Origin: DASQPA01 sp963757335
GTDB taxonomy: Bacteria > Acidobacteriota > Thermoanaerobaculia > Multivoradales > UBA5704
Length of the DNA stretch: 64,000 bases
Reading direction: 5' to 3'
Assembly (NCBI GenBank): GCA_963757335.1
Contig: CAVWRJ010000025.1
Coordinates: 1 to 64,000, forward strand
The translations under genes and the position numbers were made by a program. Position 1 is the stretch's first letter, and every line of letters starts with the position of its first letter. A model generated the notes under the pieces. The model was not told the DNA's origin. It ran no database searches and worked only from the letters and a program-made list of their open reading frames with translations. Shown here one piece after another: positions 34,858 through 43,961 of this stretch.

Positions 34858-36420
34858 TCAGTTGGCCTGGGCGGCGAGCGAGGCTGCCTTCCAGGCCTTC
34901 GGCGTCAGGTTCTTCAGGTCGGCGGGAGGGCACGATGGGAGGCGTTGCAGTACGTCGCGTAGGTAGGCGAATGGATCGATCTTGAGGACGGCGCAGCTGG
35001 CCACCACGCTGTAAATGATCGCCGCGCGATGTCCACCCTCATCGCTGCCCGCAAACATCCAGTTCTTCCGGCCGATGGCGACCCGCCGCAAAGCTCTCTC
35101 GGCGCGGTTGTTGTCGATCTCTAGAATGCCGTCTTCGAGGTAGCGCGTGAGGGCTACCCACTGCCCACGGGAGTAGGTGATGGCGTCGCCCATCGGGCTC
35201 TTGGGCAAGACCTTCGGCGCCTCCTCTTCGAGCCAGGCCTTCATTGCCTTGAGAATTCGCGGAGCTTCCTGGCCGCGCAGGGCATGGCGCTGCTCGGGGC
35301 TCAGGTCGCGTGCCCGTTTCTCGATCGCATACAGCTCGCGGATATAGGCCAAGGCGACCGACGAGCGCCGGCCGTCGCTCGACATCGAGTCGAAGAATTT
35401 TCGCCGGGCATGCGCCCAGCAGGCGACCTCGATAGCGCCAGGTTCACGCGATTCCCCCTGCGGCGCATACACACAGTTGTAGCCGCCATAGGCATCGGCT
35501 TGGAGATAGCCCTTGTAGCCGGCCAGAAAGCGCTGCGGGCCGTCGCGTTTTCGATCCGGCGTGTAGTCGAAGACGAGATGCTCATGCTCAGCGTCCCCAA
35601 TGTAAATCCACAATCGACCTTGCCGCATCGAAGCGCGATCTTTGTCGCGCACCGGCACCGTCGTGTCATCGGTGTGGATCTTGCGGGAGCCGAGCACCTC
35701 GTCCTTCATCACCAGGACCAACGGCTTGAGCTGCGCCGCACCCGCCGCGACCCAATCGCATAGCGTCTTCCGGCTCAGCTCCACGCCATGGCGCTGGAAG
35801 ATCCCCTCCTGGCGATGCAACGGTAGGTGATCCGCATACTTGCTGGTCAGGACATGGGCTAAAAGGCCAGGCCCAGGCAGCCCTTTGGCGATCGGCTGGA
35901 GCGGTAAGCTCCCGATCACCACAGGGCCCTGACATTGCGGACAGGCATACTTGATCCGCGCGTGCTCGCGAACGAAGAGGCTCGCCGGCACGTACTCGAG
36001 CTGCTCGCTGACCTCCTCACCGATCCGGCGCAGATCCACTTTGCACTCCGGGCAGACACGGTCCGCCGGAGCCGGATGGTATTCCGTGCGCTGCCGCGCC
36101 AAGCGCTCGGGCAAGCGGCTTCGGCCATGACCTTTCTTTGGCGGTGCGGAGCCTTCCTCTTCTGGGACCACAGGCTGGGGAGCCTGGCCCTCGGAGCTTT
36201 CCTCGCCCAGCTGCGAGGTCAACCATGCTCCCAGCTCGAGGAGCAACTGATCTGGATCGAGCTTCTCGGAGTGCTTTCCGAACAGACGCCGTTTCAGCGC
36301 CTCCAGCTGCGAGGACAGCTGGCCGATCCGGCGATCTCTCTCTTGCAGAGTGCTCAGCAACTCCAGGACTATTTGCCGCAGAACTTGGGGATCGGTGGGA
36401 AGCTGGGGCTCCGGTTCCAT
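34858..36420 (-). CDS. tnpC: IS66 transposase TnpC
   Basis: About 520 residues. It contains an N-terminal leucine-rich coiled coil (LERDRR.. LSSQLEALKRRLFGKHSEKL), a zinc-binding region (CPECKVDLRR..YACPQCQG) and the DDE-type core (HTDDTTVPV, YLQADAYGGYNCVY, WAHARRKFFD, and the Glu region ILEIDNNRAERALR). The ATG at 36420 is chosen over the upstream TTG. It is intact and probably functional together with the two accessory proteins. Confidence 0.95.
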   Translation of the reverse strand: MEPEPQLPTDPQVLRQIVLELLSTLQERDRRIGQLSSQLEALKRRLFGKHSEKLDPDQLLLELGAWLTSQLGEESSEGQAPQPVVPEEEGSAPPKKGHGRSRLPERLARQRTEYHPAPADRVCPECKVDLRRIGEEVSEQLEYVPASLFVREHARIKYACPQCQGPVVIGSLPLQPIAKGLPGPGLLAHVLTSKYADHLPLHRQEGIFQRHGVELSRKTLCDWVAAGAAQLKPLVLVMKDEVLGSRKIHTDDTTVPVRDKDRASMRQGRLWIYIGDAEHEHLVFDYTPDRKRDGPQRFLAGYKGYLQADAYGGYNCVYAPQGESREPGAIEVACWAHARRKFFDSMSSDGRRSSVALAYIRELYAIEKRARDLSPEQRHALRGQEAPRILKAMKAWLEEEAPKVLPKSPMGDAITYSRGQWVALTRYLEDGILEIDNNRAERALRRVAIGRKNWMFAGSDEGGHRAAIIYSVVASCAVLKIDPFAYLRDVLQRLPSCPPADLKNLTPKAWKAASLAAQAN

Positions 36421-36466
36421 TGCGGAGCCCAACTATAAATGATCGATTCCAGGAAAGGAATACCCT

Positions 36467-36817
36467 TTAGGCACTCCGCCGAAGATAGCGCACCTGCCGA
36501 CGCGCACCCGACAGATCGATGCCTTCCAGCAACAGCACCAACTCGGCGGCGTTGATCTCCACACCTCCGTCGGGACCGCTTGGCAGACGAAAGGTCCCCT
36601 TCTCCAGTCGCTTGTACCAGAGGCAGTAGCCCGTGCGGTCCCAGTAAAGAATCTTGACCCGGTCTCCTCGCCGGTTGCGGAATACGAACAGGTGGCCCGA
36701 CAGAGGGTCTTGCCGTAGCAACTCCTGGGTGCAGTAGGCCAGGCTGTCGAACGATCGACGCAGGTCCACCGCCCCAGACGCCACGAACACGCGCACTGAA
36801 GACGGCGGCATCAGCAC
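36467..36817 (-). CDS. tnpB: IS66 accessory protein TnpB
   Basis: A 116-residue IS66 Orf2-like protein: SVRVFVASGAVDLRRSFDSL, DPLSGHLFVFRNRRGDRVKI, LYWDRTGYCLWYKRLEKGTF. It is required with TnpA and TnpC for transposition of this family. It overlaps the end of tnpA by seven bases. Confidence 0.95.
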   Translation of the reverse strand: MLMPPSSVRVFVASGAVDLRRSFDSLAYCTQELLRQDPLSGHLFVFRNRRGDRVKILYWDRTGYCLWYKRLEKGTFRLPSGPDGGVEINAAELVLLLEGIDLSGARRQVRYLRRSA

Positions 36818-37227
36818 GACACGACCTCCAGCACGCCGAGCAACCGCTTCAAGGACTCCGCTTCAAACCGCGGACCTAGACGAATCGACCAGCCGCCCGG
36901 TAACACCACCTCCAGACCGTCCTCCGCAGCGCGCGACGGAACTCCAGTCGGCGGCGGGGCAGGCCAGGCAACCTGCCGCCAACAAAGCGCTTGCCCTCCA
37001 GGTCCCTCGGCCTCCTCGGGCTGCGGGGACTTTCCCGGCGCCGCTTCACCCACGCGGAGATGCGCGCGCCGGACCAACTCAATCTTCCAGTAGCTGAACG
37101 ACCTGGCCGGGAACCCGTGGACGCGGCAAAACTCGCTCTGCCGCTGACCGCTGCTACGCCACGCTTCGATCCGCTCCCGCCACTGCTGCTCCCGCTTCGT
37201 CAACTCTCGGCTCGCCTTCTGCGCCAT
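36811..37227 (-). CDS. tnpA: IS66 accessory protein TnpA
   Basis: A 138-residue protein. The N-terminal helix-turn-helix-like region (WRERIEAWRSSGQRQSEFCR, FPARSFSYWKIELVRR) is typical of IS66 TnpA. The C-terminal part (LEVVLPGGWSIRLGPRFEAE, LKRLLGVLE) is the conserved tail. First gene of the element, with the ATG at 37227 about 70 bases inside the inverted repeat. Confidence 0.92.
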   Translation of the reverse strand: MAQKASRELTKREQQWRERIEAWRSSGQRQSEFCRVHGFPARSFSYWKIELVRRAHLRVGEAAPGKSPQPEEAEGPGGQALCWRQVAWPAPPPTGVPSRAAEDGLEVVLPGGWSIRLGPRFEAESLKRLLGVLEVVSC

Positions 37228-37374
37228 GGTTTACCTCCTGGCGCATTTTCCCGGTTGGGGCTCGGCAGGGGAAGATGGGGTTGGCCGGACGGTTACGGTA
37301 GATCCAGATCCGAGAGACGGCTCTCCAAGCGTGAGCGAGGCGGCTCAAAGTCAGAGATACGGGTCTCGGACCGC

Positions 37375-38760
37375 TCATTCCTTTCCCCCCGGCACCTTCT
37401 TCGGGGGATCGGCGTGGCTCGGGGTCATCTCGTCGAGAAAGAAGACCGCGTCGTAGAGGCGGGGCACGTCGGTGACCTGCGGCTCGTAGAGGTAGATGCC
37501 GGCGGGGATCGGAGAGCGCAGCCAGTGGTCCGCTGGGAGGTCGCGGAGGTTCAAGAGGAGGCGGGGCTTGCCCACCGCGTGCAGCAGCCCTTCGAGGGAC
37601 TGGGGGGCAGGGACCGGCAGCTCCTCGACCTTCTCTCCCGCTTCGCCGTTCTGGCCGTGATGGGCGAGGGCACCGATCACATAGAGGTCCCGACCCAAGG
37701 CTCTCGCGAGATGCAGCCCCATGGGTCCCTCCAATGGATAGTCCTTGAGCGCCGACGCGCCGCTGCCCGGAGGAATCGCATCCCGGAGAACGTGGTAGTT
37801 GTGTGCCCAGACGATCACTTTTCGTCCCGCGAGAGGTCCTTCCAGGAGCCAGAGGAGGTTCTCGGCCATGGCGGTGTCCCGGGTGTAGCCGTCGGCGCTC
37901 CGGGCGGTGCCGGCCTGGCCGCCCAGGGCACGGTCCATGTTCATCAGGCTGACCAGCGACTGGCGGACGAAATCGATCTCGCGGGAGCTCGAACGCACCA
38001 GGAGATCCCGCCGGCGCTGATCGATCACCTGGATAAGCCGGCGCGGCAGGTCGCGGTTGTAACGGCGCTCCCCGGGGTGGTTGTAGACATCGGCCGGCAG
38101 GAGACCGATCGACATCGCGGTGAGGTCCGCCCGCTCCTGCTTCGAGATCAGGGCGGGATCGAGCCGGTCGAAGAAAGCGAAAATCGAGGCGGGGAACAGC
38201 TCGGACCGCGACTTCTCGGTGGAGACCCGGCAGTCGAACCCCACGGTCAGGATCGGATGCGGGGTCGCCTGCGTCGAACGCACGTAGGAGAGGGTCGGCT
38301 GCGTTTCTAGGCTCTTCCACCAGATCCGGTAGAGCCCCCGTGCGGCCGCCTCCGGCAGCGGGACGTCGGAGCGGAGGGCGGCGTCGACCAGCGGGACGTC
38401 GAAGAAGCCGGCCTCCCAGGCCAGCACGTCGAATCCCATCACCTGATGGAGGAACCGCACCAGACGCGCCTTGGCGAGGAACATGGCCCCATCGCCGTGC
38501 GTCACCTCTCCCAGCGCCACGACCCGGGAGCTGCCGATCCATCCCACGAGGGGCATCAGGTCCGAGAAGTCCTCGTCCTCCGGAGCGATCGAACGCACCG
38601 GCAGGGCGTGCTCCGCCAGCCAGCGCACCCTGCCGGGGTCAGGAGCCGGAGGGTCGGCCGCCGGGGTGCCAGCAGAGAGAAGACCGTTGAAAGCGAGGAG
38701 GAGCAGGCAGGTCGCCGCGAGCACGGGGCCGCGCGGCCGTCTTCTCGGCACGGGGATCAT
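37375..38760 (-). CDS. Exported erythromycin-esterase family protein
   Basis: A 461-residue protein from the ATG at 38760 with an N-terminal signal sequence (Arg-rich start, then LAATCLLLLAFNGLLSAG). The EreA/ChaN-like fold is recognised by VVALGEVTHGDGAMFLAKAR, FDVLAWEAGFFD, VGFDCRV, and KVIVWAHNYHVLRD, which contain the expected His/Glu residues. Family members hydrolyse macrolide lactones or have unknown esterase activity, and many chromosomal homologues do not confer resistance. An upstream frame extending to 38892 overlaps a repeat and is probably not translated. It is divergent from the EEP-like gene. Confidence 0.8.
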   Translation of the reverse strand: MIPVPRRRPRGPVLAATCLLLLAFNGLLSAGTPAADPPAPDPGRVRWLAEHALPVRSIAPEDEDFSDLMPLVGWIGSSRVVALGEVTHGDGAMFLAKARLVRFLHQVMGFDVLAWEAGFFDVPLVDAALRSDVPLPEAAARGLYRIWWKSLETQPTLSYVRSTQATPHPILTVGFDCRVSTEKSRSELFPASIFAFFDRLDPALISKQERADLTAMSIGLLPADVYNHPGERRYNRDLPRRLIQVIDQRRRDLLVRSSSREIDFVRQSLVSLMNMDRALGGQAGTARSADGYTRDTAMAENLLWLLEGPLAGRKVIVWAHNYHVLRDAIPPGSGASALKDYPLEGPMGLHLARALGRDLYVIGALAHHGQNGEAGEKVEELPVPAPQSLEGLLHAVGKPRLLLNLRDLPADHWLRSPIPAGIYLYEPQVTDVPRLYDAVFFLDEMTPSHADPPKKVPGGKE

Positions 38761-38777
38761 GCCGACAAGTATGGCAC

Positions 38778-38809
38778 CTACTCCGTCAACGCCGCTTCGA
38801 CCACCGGCG
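38778..38809 (-). repeat. Duplicate of the symporter gene 3' end
   Basis: Thirty bases (38780-38809) match 40853-40882 at 28 positions. On the minus strand they encode PVVEAALTE followed by TAG, against PVVEAALAE and TGA at the end of the symporter gene. This is a detached gene tail lying before the erythromycin-esterase and EEP genes. Confidence 0.7.
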
Positions 38810-38890
38810 TTTTCGCCTAGCCATGGCAAACACCATGGGGCTATAGTCCTCCCTTGTTCACCTCGACCTATTGCGGCGAAGGAGGACTTC

Positions 38891-40657
38891 ATGGCGATCT
38901 CCCGTGTCTCTCCGTTAGGAGTCTGGCGTCAGCTTCTGTTCTCCCTGCTGATCCTTGTCGGTTGGGATGTGCTCCCCGCCCGGGCGGTAGGGGCATCGCT
39001 TGCCTGCCTTCCCGTTGCCGACGTCCCTGGCGGGACCTCGGCGGTCGGCTGCGGCTGTGCCAATAGCAGCGGCGACCTGGGCGACATCGGCGATTGGGGG
39101 AGCGGCTCAGCCTCAGGCGGGATCGTTGCCAAGGCCCTCCCCGGCACGATCTGTCAGATGAACGTCGGCAACATCAATTCGAGCAACGGCCTCAAGGTCT
39201 CCCGCTGCGATCAGCTCCAGGGACGTGCCGCCGAGGTGTCCGGCGCCGACTGCGATGTGATCACGGTGGTCGAGCTGATGTCGACGTATCAGTGTGGCGA
39301 GGTCTGTGTGCCGCCGACCGGCAATTTGACCCTTGACGAGTTCAACGCCGAGGCATGCAAGGTCTGCGCGGGCTGCCAGGATCCCACGCACTACCCGCTC
39401 CCTCCGATCGGCTGCAAGGCCGAGGCCTCGGTCGTCTGCCCATCGAGCCAGTACGATATCTCTTGCTCGCAGGCACCGCCGTCGAGTGTCGGCTGCGACT
39501 GCATCTGCACCAAGAAGACGCAGGGCACGGCTTGCGGCGCCCTGCCCCCCAGCTGTCAATCGCAGCCGGTGCGGACCGATGGCCTTTCCTGGATCGACAA
39601 GAACGGCAAGTCCCACGACTGCAGCGTCGGCAACTATGGGACTTGTACTCTTTGCACCGATCCCAACGGAGGCCCCAGCATGGGTAACTGCGTGGTCCAT
39701 CCCGACCATTGCAACGATGGCAACGACGAGAACGATCGGGCGAGGTGCCTGGCCGGGTGCTCGTCCACGCTCCTCGACCGGGCAGCCGCGGTGATCGCCG
39801 CGGCGGACATCCGCACAATGTCTGGCGATTTCAACTGCATCCCTCCCAGCCAGGGTGCGAAGTGCGACGGCGGGATCGTCTCGATGGCCGCCTGCCCCTG
39901 GCTCGACTCCTCGGATAGCTTCCAGGGGATGCAGGTCTGCTCGCAGACCGGGGGTACCGCGGCGGTTGGAGCGGGCGGGCTGGGCGGTGGGGCTGGAAGC
40001 GCCGGAAACCCGAACTGCATGCTCGACTTCGTCCTCTCGACCGACTGCGGCTGCGGAGAGACCCATCCGGTGCTCAACGGGATTACCTACGGCGACCATC
40101 GGACGATTATCTTCGGCCAGGGGGCGCCTACGGTGGAGTACGCCGGTGGCGGTCACCTGCATGGCCACGGCCACTACACCGTCCTTGGGCCGAGCGGCAA
40201 CGTCACTTACAACTACAGCAGCGACCAGTGGGACGGGCCCTTCGGTTTCTCCTGCGGCTCGGGCGCGAGTTGCAGCGGCCAGGTGGTCGAGGCGGCGGAC
40301 GCCTGTGAGTCGAGCCACCAGGCGCAGGTGCGGGAGGCCGTGTGCAGCACGCGTCGGCCAGTCAAAGCGCTGCTCTGCGAGACGGCGACTGCCTGGGGCT
40401 GGTCATCGGGGCAGGGCTCTGGCCATGGTGCCGAGACAGCCGATACCGCTACCGCGAGCGCCAGCGCCTCGGGGAGTCAGTGGCAGGCCCAGTGCCAGGT
40501 GAAGCGGCGCGTCGTCGACCTCACGCCGGGTGGGGATGGCTTCGCGCTTTCCTCCCCGTTCCAGGTGTTGGCGAACACCAACGCCGCCTGCACCGCCCGG
40601 ACGCTGCCGCTGCCGCTGCCGCAACCAGAGCCCGTCGTACCGGTGTTGTCGAACTGA
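38891..40657 (+). CDS. Secreted Cys-rich endonuclease/exonuclease/phosphatase (EEP)-like protein
   Basis: A 588-residue protein; the ATG at 38891 has GGAGGAC upstream and a signal peptide ends near ARAVGAS. The DNase I-like fold is suggested by ordered motifs: ICQMNVGNINSSNG (about residue 92), VITVVELMS with the metal-binding Glu (about 125), MSGDFNC (about 311), MLDFVLSTDC (about 379) and YGDHRTIIF (about 401). These match the Asn, Glu, GDFN, D and DH positions of EEP nucleases/phosphatases. About 150 residues of Cys-rich insertion lie between the second and third motifs. The C-terminus is Pro-rich. Likely an exported nuclease or phosphodiesterase stabilised by disulphides; the substrate is unknown. 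Confidence 0.65.
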   Translation: MAISRVSPLGVWRQLLFSLLILVGWDVLPARAVGASLACLPVADVPGGTSAVGCGCANSSGDLGDIGDWGSGSASGGIVAKALPGTICQMNVGNINSSNGLKVSRCDQLQGRAAEVSGADCDVITVVELMSTYQCGEVCVPPTGNLTLDEFNAEACKVCAGCQDPTHYPLPPIGCKAEASVVCPSSQYDISCSQAPPSSVGCDCICTKKTQGTACGALPPSCQSQPVRTDGLSWIDKNGKSHDCSVGNYGTCTLCTDPNGGPSMGNCVVHPDHCNDGNDENDRARCLAGCSSTLLDRAAAVIAAADIRTMSGDFNCIPPSQGAKCDGGIVSMAACPWLDSSDSFQGMQVCSQTGGTAAVGAGGLGGGAGSAGNPNCMLDFVLSTDCGCGETHPVLNGITYGDHRTIIFGQGAPTVEYAGGGHLHGHGHYTVLGPSGNVTYNYSSDQWDGPFGFSCGSGASCSGQVVEAADACESSHQAQVREAVCSTRRPVKALLCETATAWGWSSGQGSGHGAETADTATASASASGSQWQAQCQVKRRVVDLTPGGDGFALSSPFQVLANTNAACTARTLPLPLPQPEPVVPVLSN

Positions 40658-40850
40658 GCAAAGAGCGGGGCAGTCTCCTCCCGTACTGCTTCGTCCCGTT
40701 CCGTGTTCGACCACCAGGAGATGCATCCGGTACTCGACCGCGCTCCGTTCGTGGAGCCGCACCCGCCAGGGCACCGACTCCTCCTCGGCGACGATCCGCA
40801 AGCCCGGGATCGCCGCCGGATGCGCTCCGCTTGGTTAACTTCTTCCCCTC
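40658..40850 (-). other. Spacer containing a possible gene remnant
   Basis: Reverse-strand text HPAAIPGLRIVAEEESVPW, RVRLHERSAVEYRMHLLVVE reads as protein but has no start nearby and fades into the EEP gene. HPAAIPGL.IVA also occurs in the DMF-amidase-like protein at 42284-43840. It may be a fragment of a related gene. Confidence 0.3.
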
Positions 40851-42266
40851 TCACTCCGCCAACGCCGCCTCGACCACCGGCGACGGTGTCTCCGTTCCGA
40901 ACTCCCCTTCCCAGCGCGCGATGACGACCGTCGCCAGGCAGTTGCCGATGACGTTGACCGAGGTGCGGGCCATGTCCATCAGCTCGTCGATCCCCAGGAT
41001 GATGAAGATGGGCTCGACGGGGAGGTTGAAGGAGGCCGCGGTGCCGAGGAGGATGACGAGCGAGGCGCGGGGGACCCCGGCTACCCCTTTGCTCGTCAGC
41101 ATGAGGGTGAAGACCATCAGGAGCTGCTGACCGAAGCTCATCGGGATGCCCGCCGCCTGGGCGACGAAGACCGAGGCGAGGGAGAGATAGAGGGTGGTGC
41201 CGTCGAGGTTGAAGCTGTAGCCCGTGGGGATGACGAAGGCGACGATCTGGCGCGGTACGCCCAAGGCGATCATCGCCTCCATGGCGCGGGGGAGGGCGGC
41301 CTCGGAGCTGGTGGTGGCGAAGGCGATCGAGACCGGCTCGGCGATGGCGCGGACGAAGCGCCGGATCGGCACCCGGGCGAGGAGGGCCACGGGGAAGAGC
41401 ACCAGAAGGAGGAAGGCGACGAGCGCGACGTAGAGGGTCGCCAAGAGCTTGAAGAGGTTGACGAGGACCCCCAGGCCCATGTGCCCGACGGTGAAGGCGA
41501 TCGCCGCGCCCACCCCCACGGGGGCGAAGAGCATGACGATGTTGGTGAACTTGAACATCGTCTCAGAGAGGCTCTCGGCAAAGGCGAGCATGGGCCGCCT
41601 CCGGTCCTCGGAGAGGAGCCCCAGGGCGATGGCGAAGAGGATGCTGAAGACGACGATCTGCAGCACCTGGCCGTCGGCCACCGACTTCGCGACGTTCTCC
41701 GGGAAGATGTGGAGGATGATGTCGGTCGGGGTCTGTTTGACCGCCGCGAGCTCCTCTTTGTGCTCCGCGGGAGGGAGGTGGACGCCCACCCCGGCGCGGC
41801 TCAGGTTGATCGCCGCCAAACCGATGAAGAGGGCCAAAGTCGTCACGATCTCGAAGTAGACGAGGGCTTTGATCCCCATCCGCCCGACCTTCTTCAAGTC
41901 GGTGTGCCCGGCGATCCCCACCACCAGGGTGCCGAAGAGGAGCGGCGCGATGATCGTCTTGATCATCCGCAGGAAGACCAGGGAGAGGACCCGCAGGTTG
42001 ACCGCGAAGGCGGGGAAGTCGTGGCCGATCTCCGCCCCGATCACCATGCTCGTCAGAATCCAGGTGGTGAGCGAGCGCCGCACTACGGCATAGGCGACGA
42101 GGACGGCGATCGCCGCCCAGCGGACCGCCAGGAGCGCTTCGGCCGGCAGGGCGACGAGATCGTAGGCGTGGACGACGGTGACGAAGGCGGCGACGGCGAG
42201 CGCCGCCAGGGCCGCTAGGAGCAGCCGGGTCTGCCAGGGGTGAGCGGTGGCCGTACGGGGTTGCAC
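40851..42266 (-). CDS. Dicarboxylate/amino acid:cation symporter (DAACS family)
   Basis: About 471 residues from the GTG at 42266; the start is uncertain because there is no clear ribosome-binding site. The family is unambiguous: FLRMIKTIIAPLLFGTLVVG, FATTSSEAALPRAMEAM (the serine-rich re-entrant loop HP1 region), FVIPTGYSFNLDGTTLYLSL (TM7 NMDGT-type motif) and LILGIDELMDMARTSVNVIG-like text (ILGIDELMDMARTSVNVIGN) with substrate-binding Asp/Arg/Asn. It imports glutamate, aspartate or C4-dicarboxylates with sodium or protons. The N-terminus carries two extra hydrophobic segments. The last nine codons are duplicated at 38778-38809. Confidence 0.93.
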   Translation of the reverse strand: MQPRTATAHPWQTRLLLAALAALAVAAFVTVVHAYDLVALPAEALLAVRWAAIAVLVAYAVVRRSLTTWILTSMVIGAEIGHDFPAFAVNLRVLSLVFLRMIKTIIAPLLFGTLVVGIAGHTDLKKVGRMGIKALVYFEIVTTLALFIGLAAINLSRAGVGVHLPPAEHKEELAAVKQTPTDIILHIFPENVAKSVADGQVLQIVVFSILFAIALGLLSEDRRRPMLAFAESLSETMFKFTNIVMLFAPVGVGAAIAFTVGHMGLGVLVNLFKLLATLYVALVAFLLLVLFPVALLARVPIRRFVRAIAEPVSIAFATTSSEAALPRAMEAMIALGVPRQIVAFVIPTGYSFNLDGTTLYLSLASVFVAQAAGIPMSFGQQLLMVFTLMLTSKGVAGVPRASLVILLGTAASFNLPVEPIFIILGIDELMDMARTSVNVIGNCLATVVIARWEGEFGTETPSPVVEAALAE

Positions 42267-42283
42267 GGCCGGAGAGTCTACAC

Positions 42284-43840
42284 TCAAGCCCGCCGCCCCC
42301 GGGCCAGCAGATTCGCCGTGATGCGCTGGACCCGCGGGTCGGGCCCCGCGGGCTGGTGACGGCCGAAGCGGGGGAGCTGGAAGCCGGGCGGGGAGGAGAG
42401 GCCGGTCGACCACCAGATGGTGGCGCCGTTGAACACGAAGTTCCCCTTGGGGCCGGGATAGATCGTCGCCGTGTAGTGCCCGCGGAGGCCGTCGCGGCCG
42501 CGCGGCCGGACCTCGCCCGCGGCGACGATTTCGAGCCCCGGGATCGCCGCCGGGTGGCCGTGCCACTCCCAGCCCACGAGCTGCGGGATGGCGTCGCCGT
42601 TCTTCATCCCCGTCCCCGCAAAGAGCCAGTGCTTCTCGTCGGCGCAGGTCCAGTCGGCGCCGCCGGTCAGGGGGTAGTTGGTGCGGGCGCCGACTAAGAG
42701 CGACTCGTCGGGGCCGTTGCGGGTCAAGGCCGCGAGCTCGGGGAAGTCGACGACGTTCTGGGCCTCGATCGGCCCGTACTGCCCCACCCGGGAGAGGGTC
42801 CGGTGGGGGACCCCGGCGGCGTCGGGGCCGAGGTCGATCACCCCGTAGCAGCTGTTGCCGGAGAGGAAGGCGAGGTTCACCCCGGCGTCCCGGGCGGCCT
42901 GCACGTTGTCGTGCATCTCGGTCGTCCAGTACTCGTCGTGCCCTACCGACAGCCAGGTCCCGGCACGGAGGAGCCCATGGGGATCGCCGTGGGTGTCGAG
43001 GTTGCCGATGTAGGAGACGTCGTAGCCGTTCTGCTCCAGCCAGAAGGCCAGGGGGAACTCCCAGAGGAGGAACTCCCCCGAGCCGAGGGAGAGGGGAGTG
43101 TTGGTGATCTGGCAGTACTTGCCGTAGGGCCGGTTCCAGCTCACCCGCACCCCCGGGCCCCAGTACCAGACCTTTTTGCCGTCGTCGTAGAGCGAAAACT
43201 GGCTCGGCCAGCGGTTGTAGGCCGCCCAGGTGGTGTCGCTCGACTGGAAGAGGACGTCGCACGGCCGGTCGTCGCGGACGAGGAAGACGACATAGCTCTG
43301 GACACCGCCGTTCTGCGCCGTGAGCTTCCCCAGGTAGACCCCGCTCAGCCAGGTGTCGGGGATGACGATCTCGGCCGCCGGCTCCCAGCGGCAGTCGCGG
43401 AGGCGCTCGGGGCCGGTCTCGGGGTCGGGCTGGACGTGGCCCGCGAACGGGCCGAGGCGCTCTAGGAACCTCCCCCCCTTGCCGCCGTACCAGCCCATCC
43501 GGTAGAGGTCGAGGGTGAAGGGGGAGGGCGGGTTGGTGCTGACCATGAAGCTCAGCCGCTCGCCGGCACGGAGGCTCGTCCGCGAGCAGTAGCCCTCGAT
43601 CGCCGGGGAGCGGTACTTGGTGGCTGGGTCGATCGGGGTTTGGGTGAGGAGCCAGTCGGTGGTGCCGGGCTTGGCGTTCTCCGCCCGGATGAGGTCGTTG
43701 CCATGGGCGGCCCGGACCTTCCGGCTGCGGCAGCTGGCGGTCCCGAGACCCCCGAAGACGGAGACGACACCCGCCGCCGCCGCCCCTTTCAAGAGCTGGC
43801 GCCGGTCGATCCGCGCGGGCTGGTCCTGATCGTCTCTCAT
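42284..43840 (-). CDS. TAT-exported N,N-dimethylformamidase beta-subunit-like protein
   Basis: A 518-residue protein with a twin-arginine signal (DRRQLLKGAAAAGVVSVFGG). The rest matches the DMFA large-subunit-like domain: YRSPAIEGYCSRTSLRAGE, LDLYRMGWYGGKGGRFLE, FQSSDTTWAAYNRWP, LLSVGHDEYWTTEMHDNV (as WLSVGHDEYWTTEMHDNVQA), FLSGNSCYG and GNFVFNGATIWWSTGL. True DMFases hydrolyse dimethylformamide, but exported relatives have unknown substrates. The gene precedes the symporter in the same direction with an 18-base gap, so the two may be co-transcribed. Confidence 0.8.
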   Translation of the reverse strand: MRDDQDQPARIDRRQLLKGAAAAGVVSVFGGLGTASCRSRKVRAAHGNDLIRAENAKPGTTDWLLTQTPIDPATKYRSPAIEGYCSRTSLRAGERLSFMVSTNPPSPFTLDLYRMGWYGGKGGRFLERLGPFAGHVQPDPETGPERLRDCRWEPAAEIVIPDTWLSGVYLGKLTAQNGGVQSYVVFLVRDDRPCDVLFQSSDTTWAAYNRWPSQFSLYDDGKKVWYWGPGVRVSWNRPYGKYCQITNTPLSLGSGEFLLWEFPLAFWLEQNGYDVSYIGNLDTHGDPHGLLRAGTWLSVGHDEYWTTEMHDNVQAARDAGVNLAFLSGNSCYGVIDLGPDAAGVPHRTLSRVGQYGPIEAQNVVDFPELAALTRNGPDESLLVGARTNYPLTGGADWTCADEKHWLFAGTGMKNGDAIPQLVGWEWHGHPAAIPGLEIVAAGEVRPRGRDGLRGHYTATIYPGPKGNFVFNGATIWWSTGLSSPPGFQLPRFGRHQPAGPDPRVQRITANLLARGRRA

Positions 43841-43961
43841 ACCGTCTCGTCTCGTGGGGCCGAGGCATCCTGCCAGAAAAGCGGGTACCTGCCAAGGCAG
43901 GGCTTTCTGCTACGATCCGCCGCCGAAAGAACGCGTCGGAAAGATCCGGGGAGAGCGACCC

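Larger units (their letters stand above)
34673..37296. mobile_element. Complete IS66-family insertion sequence (2,624 bp)
   Basis: Terminal inverted repeats start GTAACCGTCCGGCGAACCCC at 34673 and GTAACCGTCCGGCCAACCCC (reverse strand) at 37296. They match at 19 of the first 20 bases. The element is flanked by a perfect 8-bp target duplication, GGTAGATC, at 34665-34672 and 37297-37304; 8 bp is the normal size for IS66. It carries tnpA, tnpB and tnpC, all open, all on the minus strand. It sits in a non-coding spacer between the VapC-like toxin and the erythromycin-esterase homologue, so no gene appears to be disrupted. The intact ends and identical duplication indicate a recent insertion. Confidence 0.95.

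Noticed and set aside
37375..38760. Macrolide resistance determinant
   Set aside because: The fold is that of erythromycin esterases, but exported chromosomal homologues often lack that activity, so no resistance call is made.
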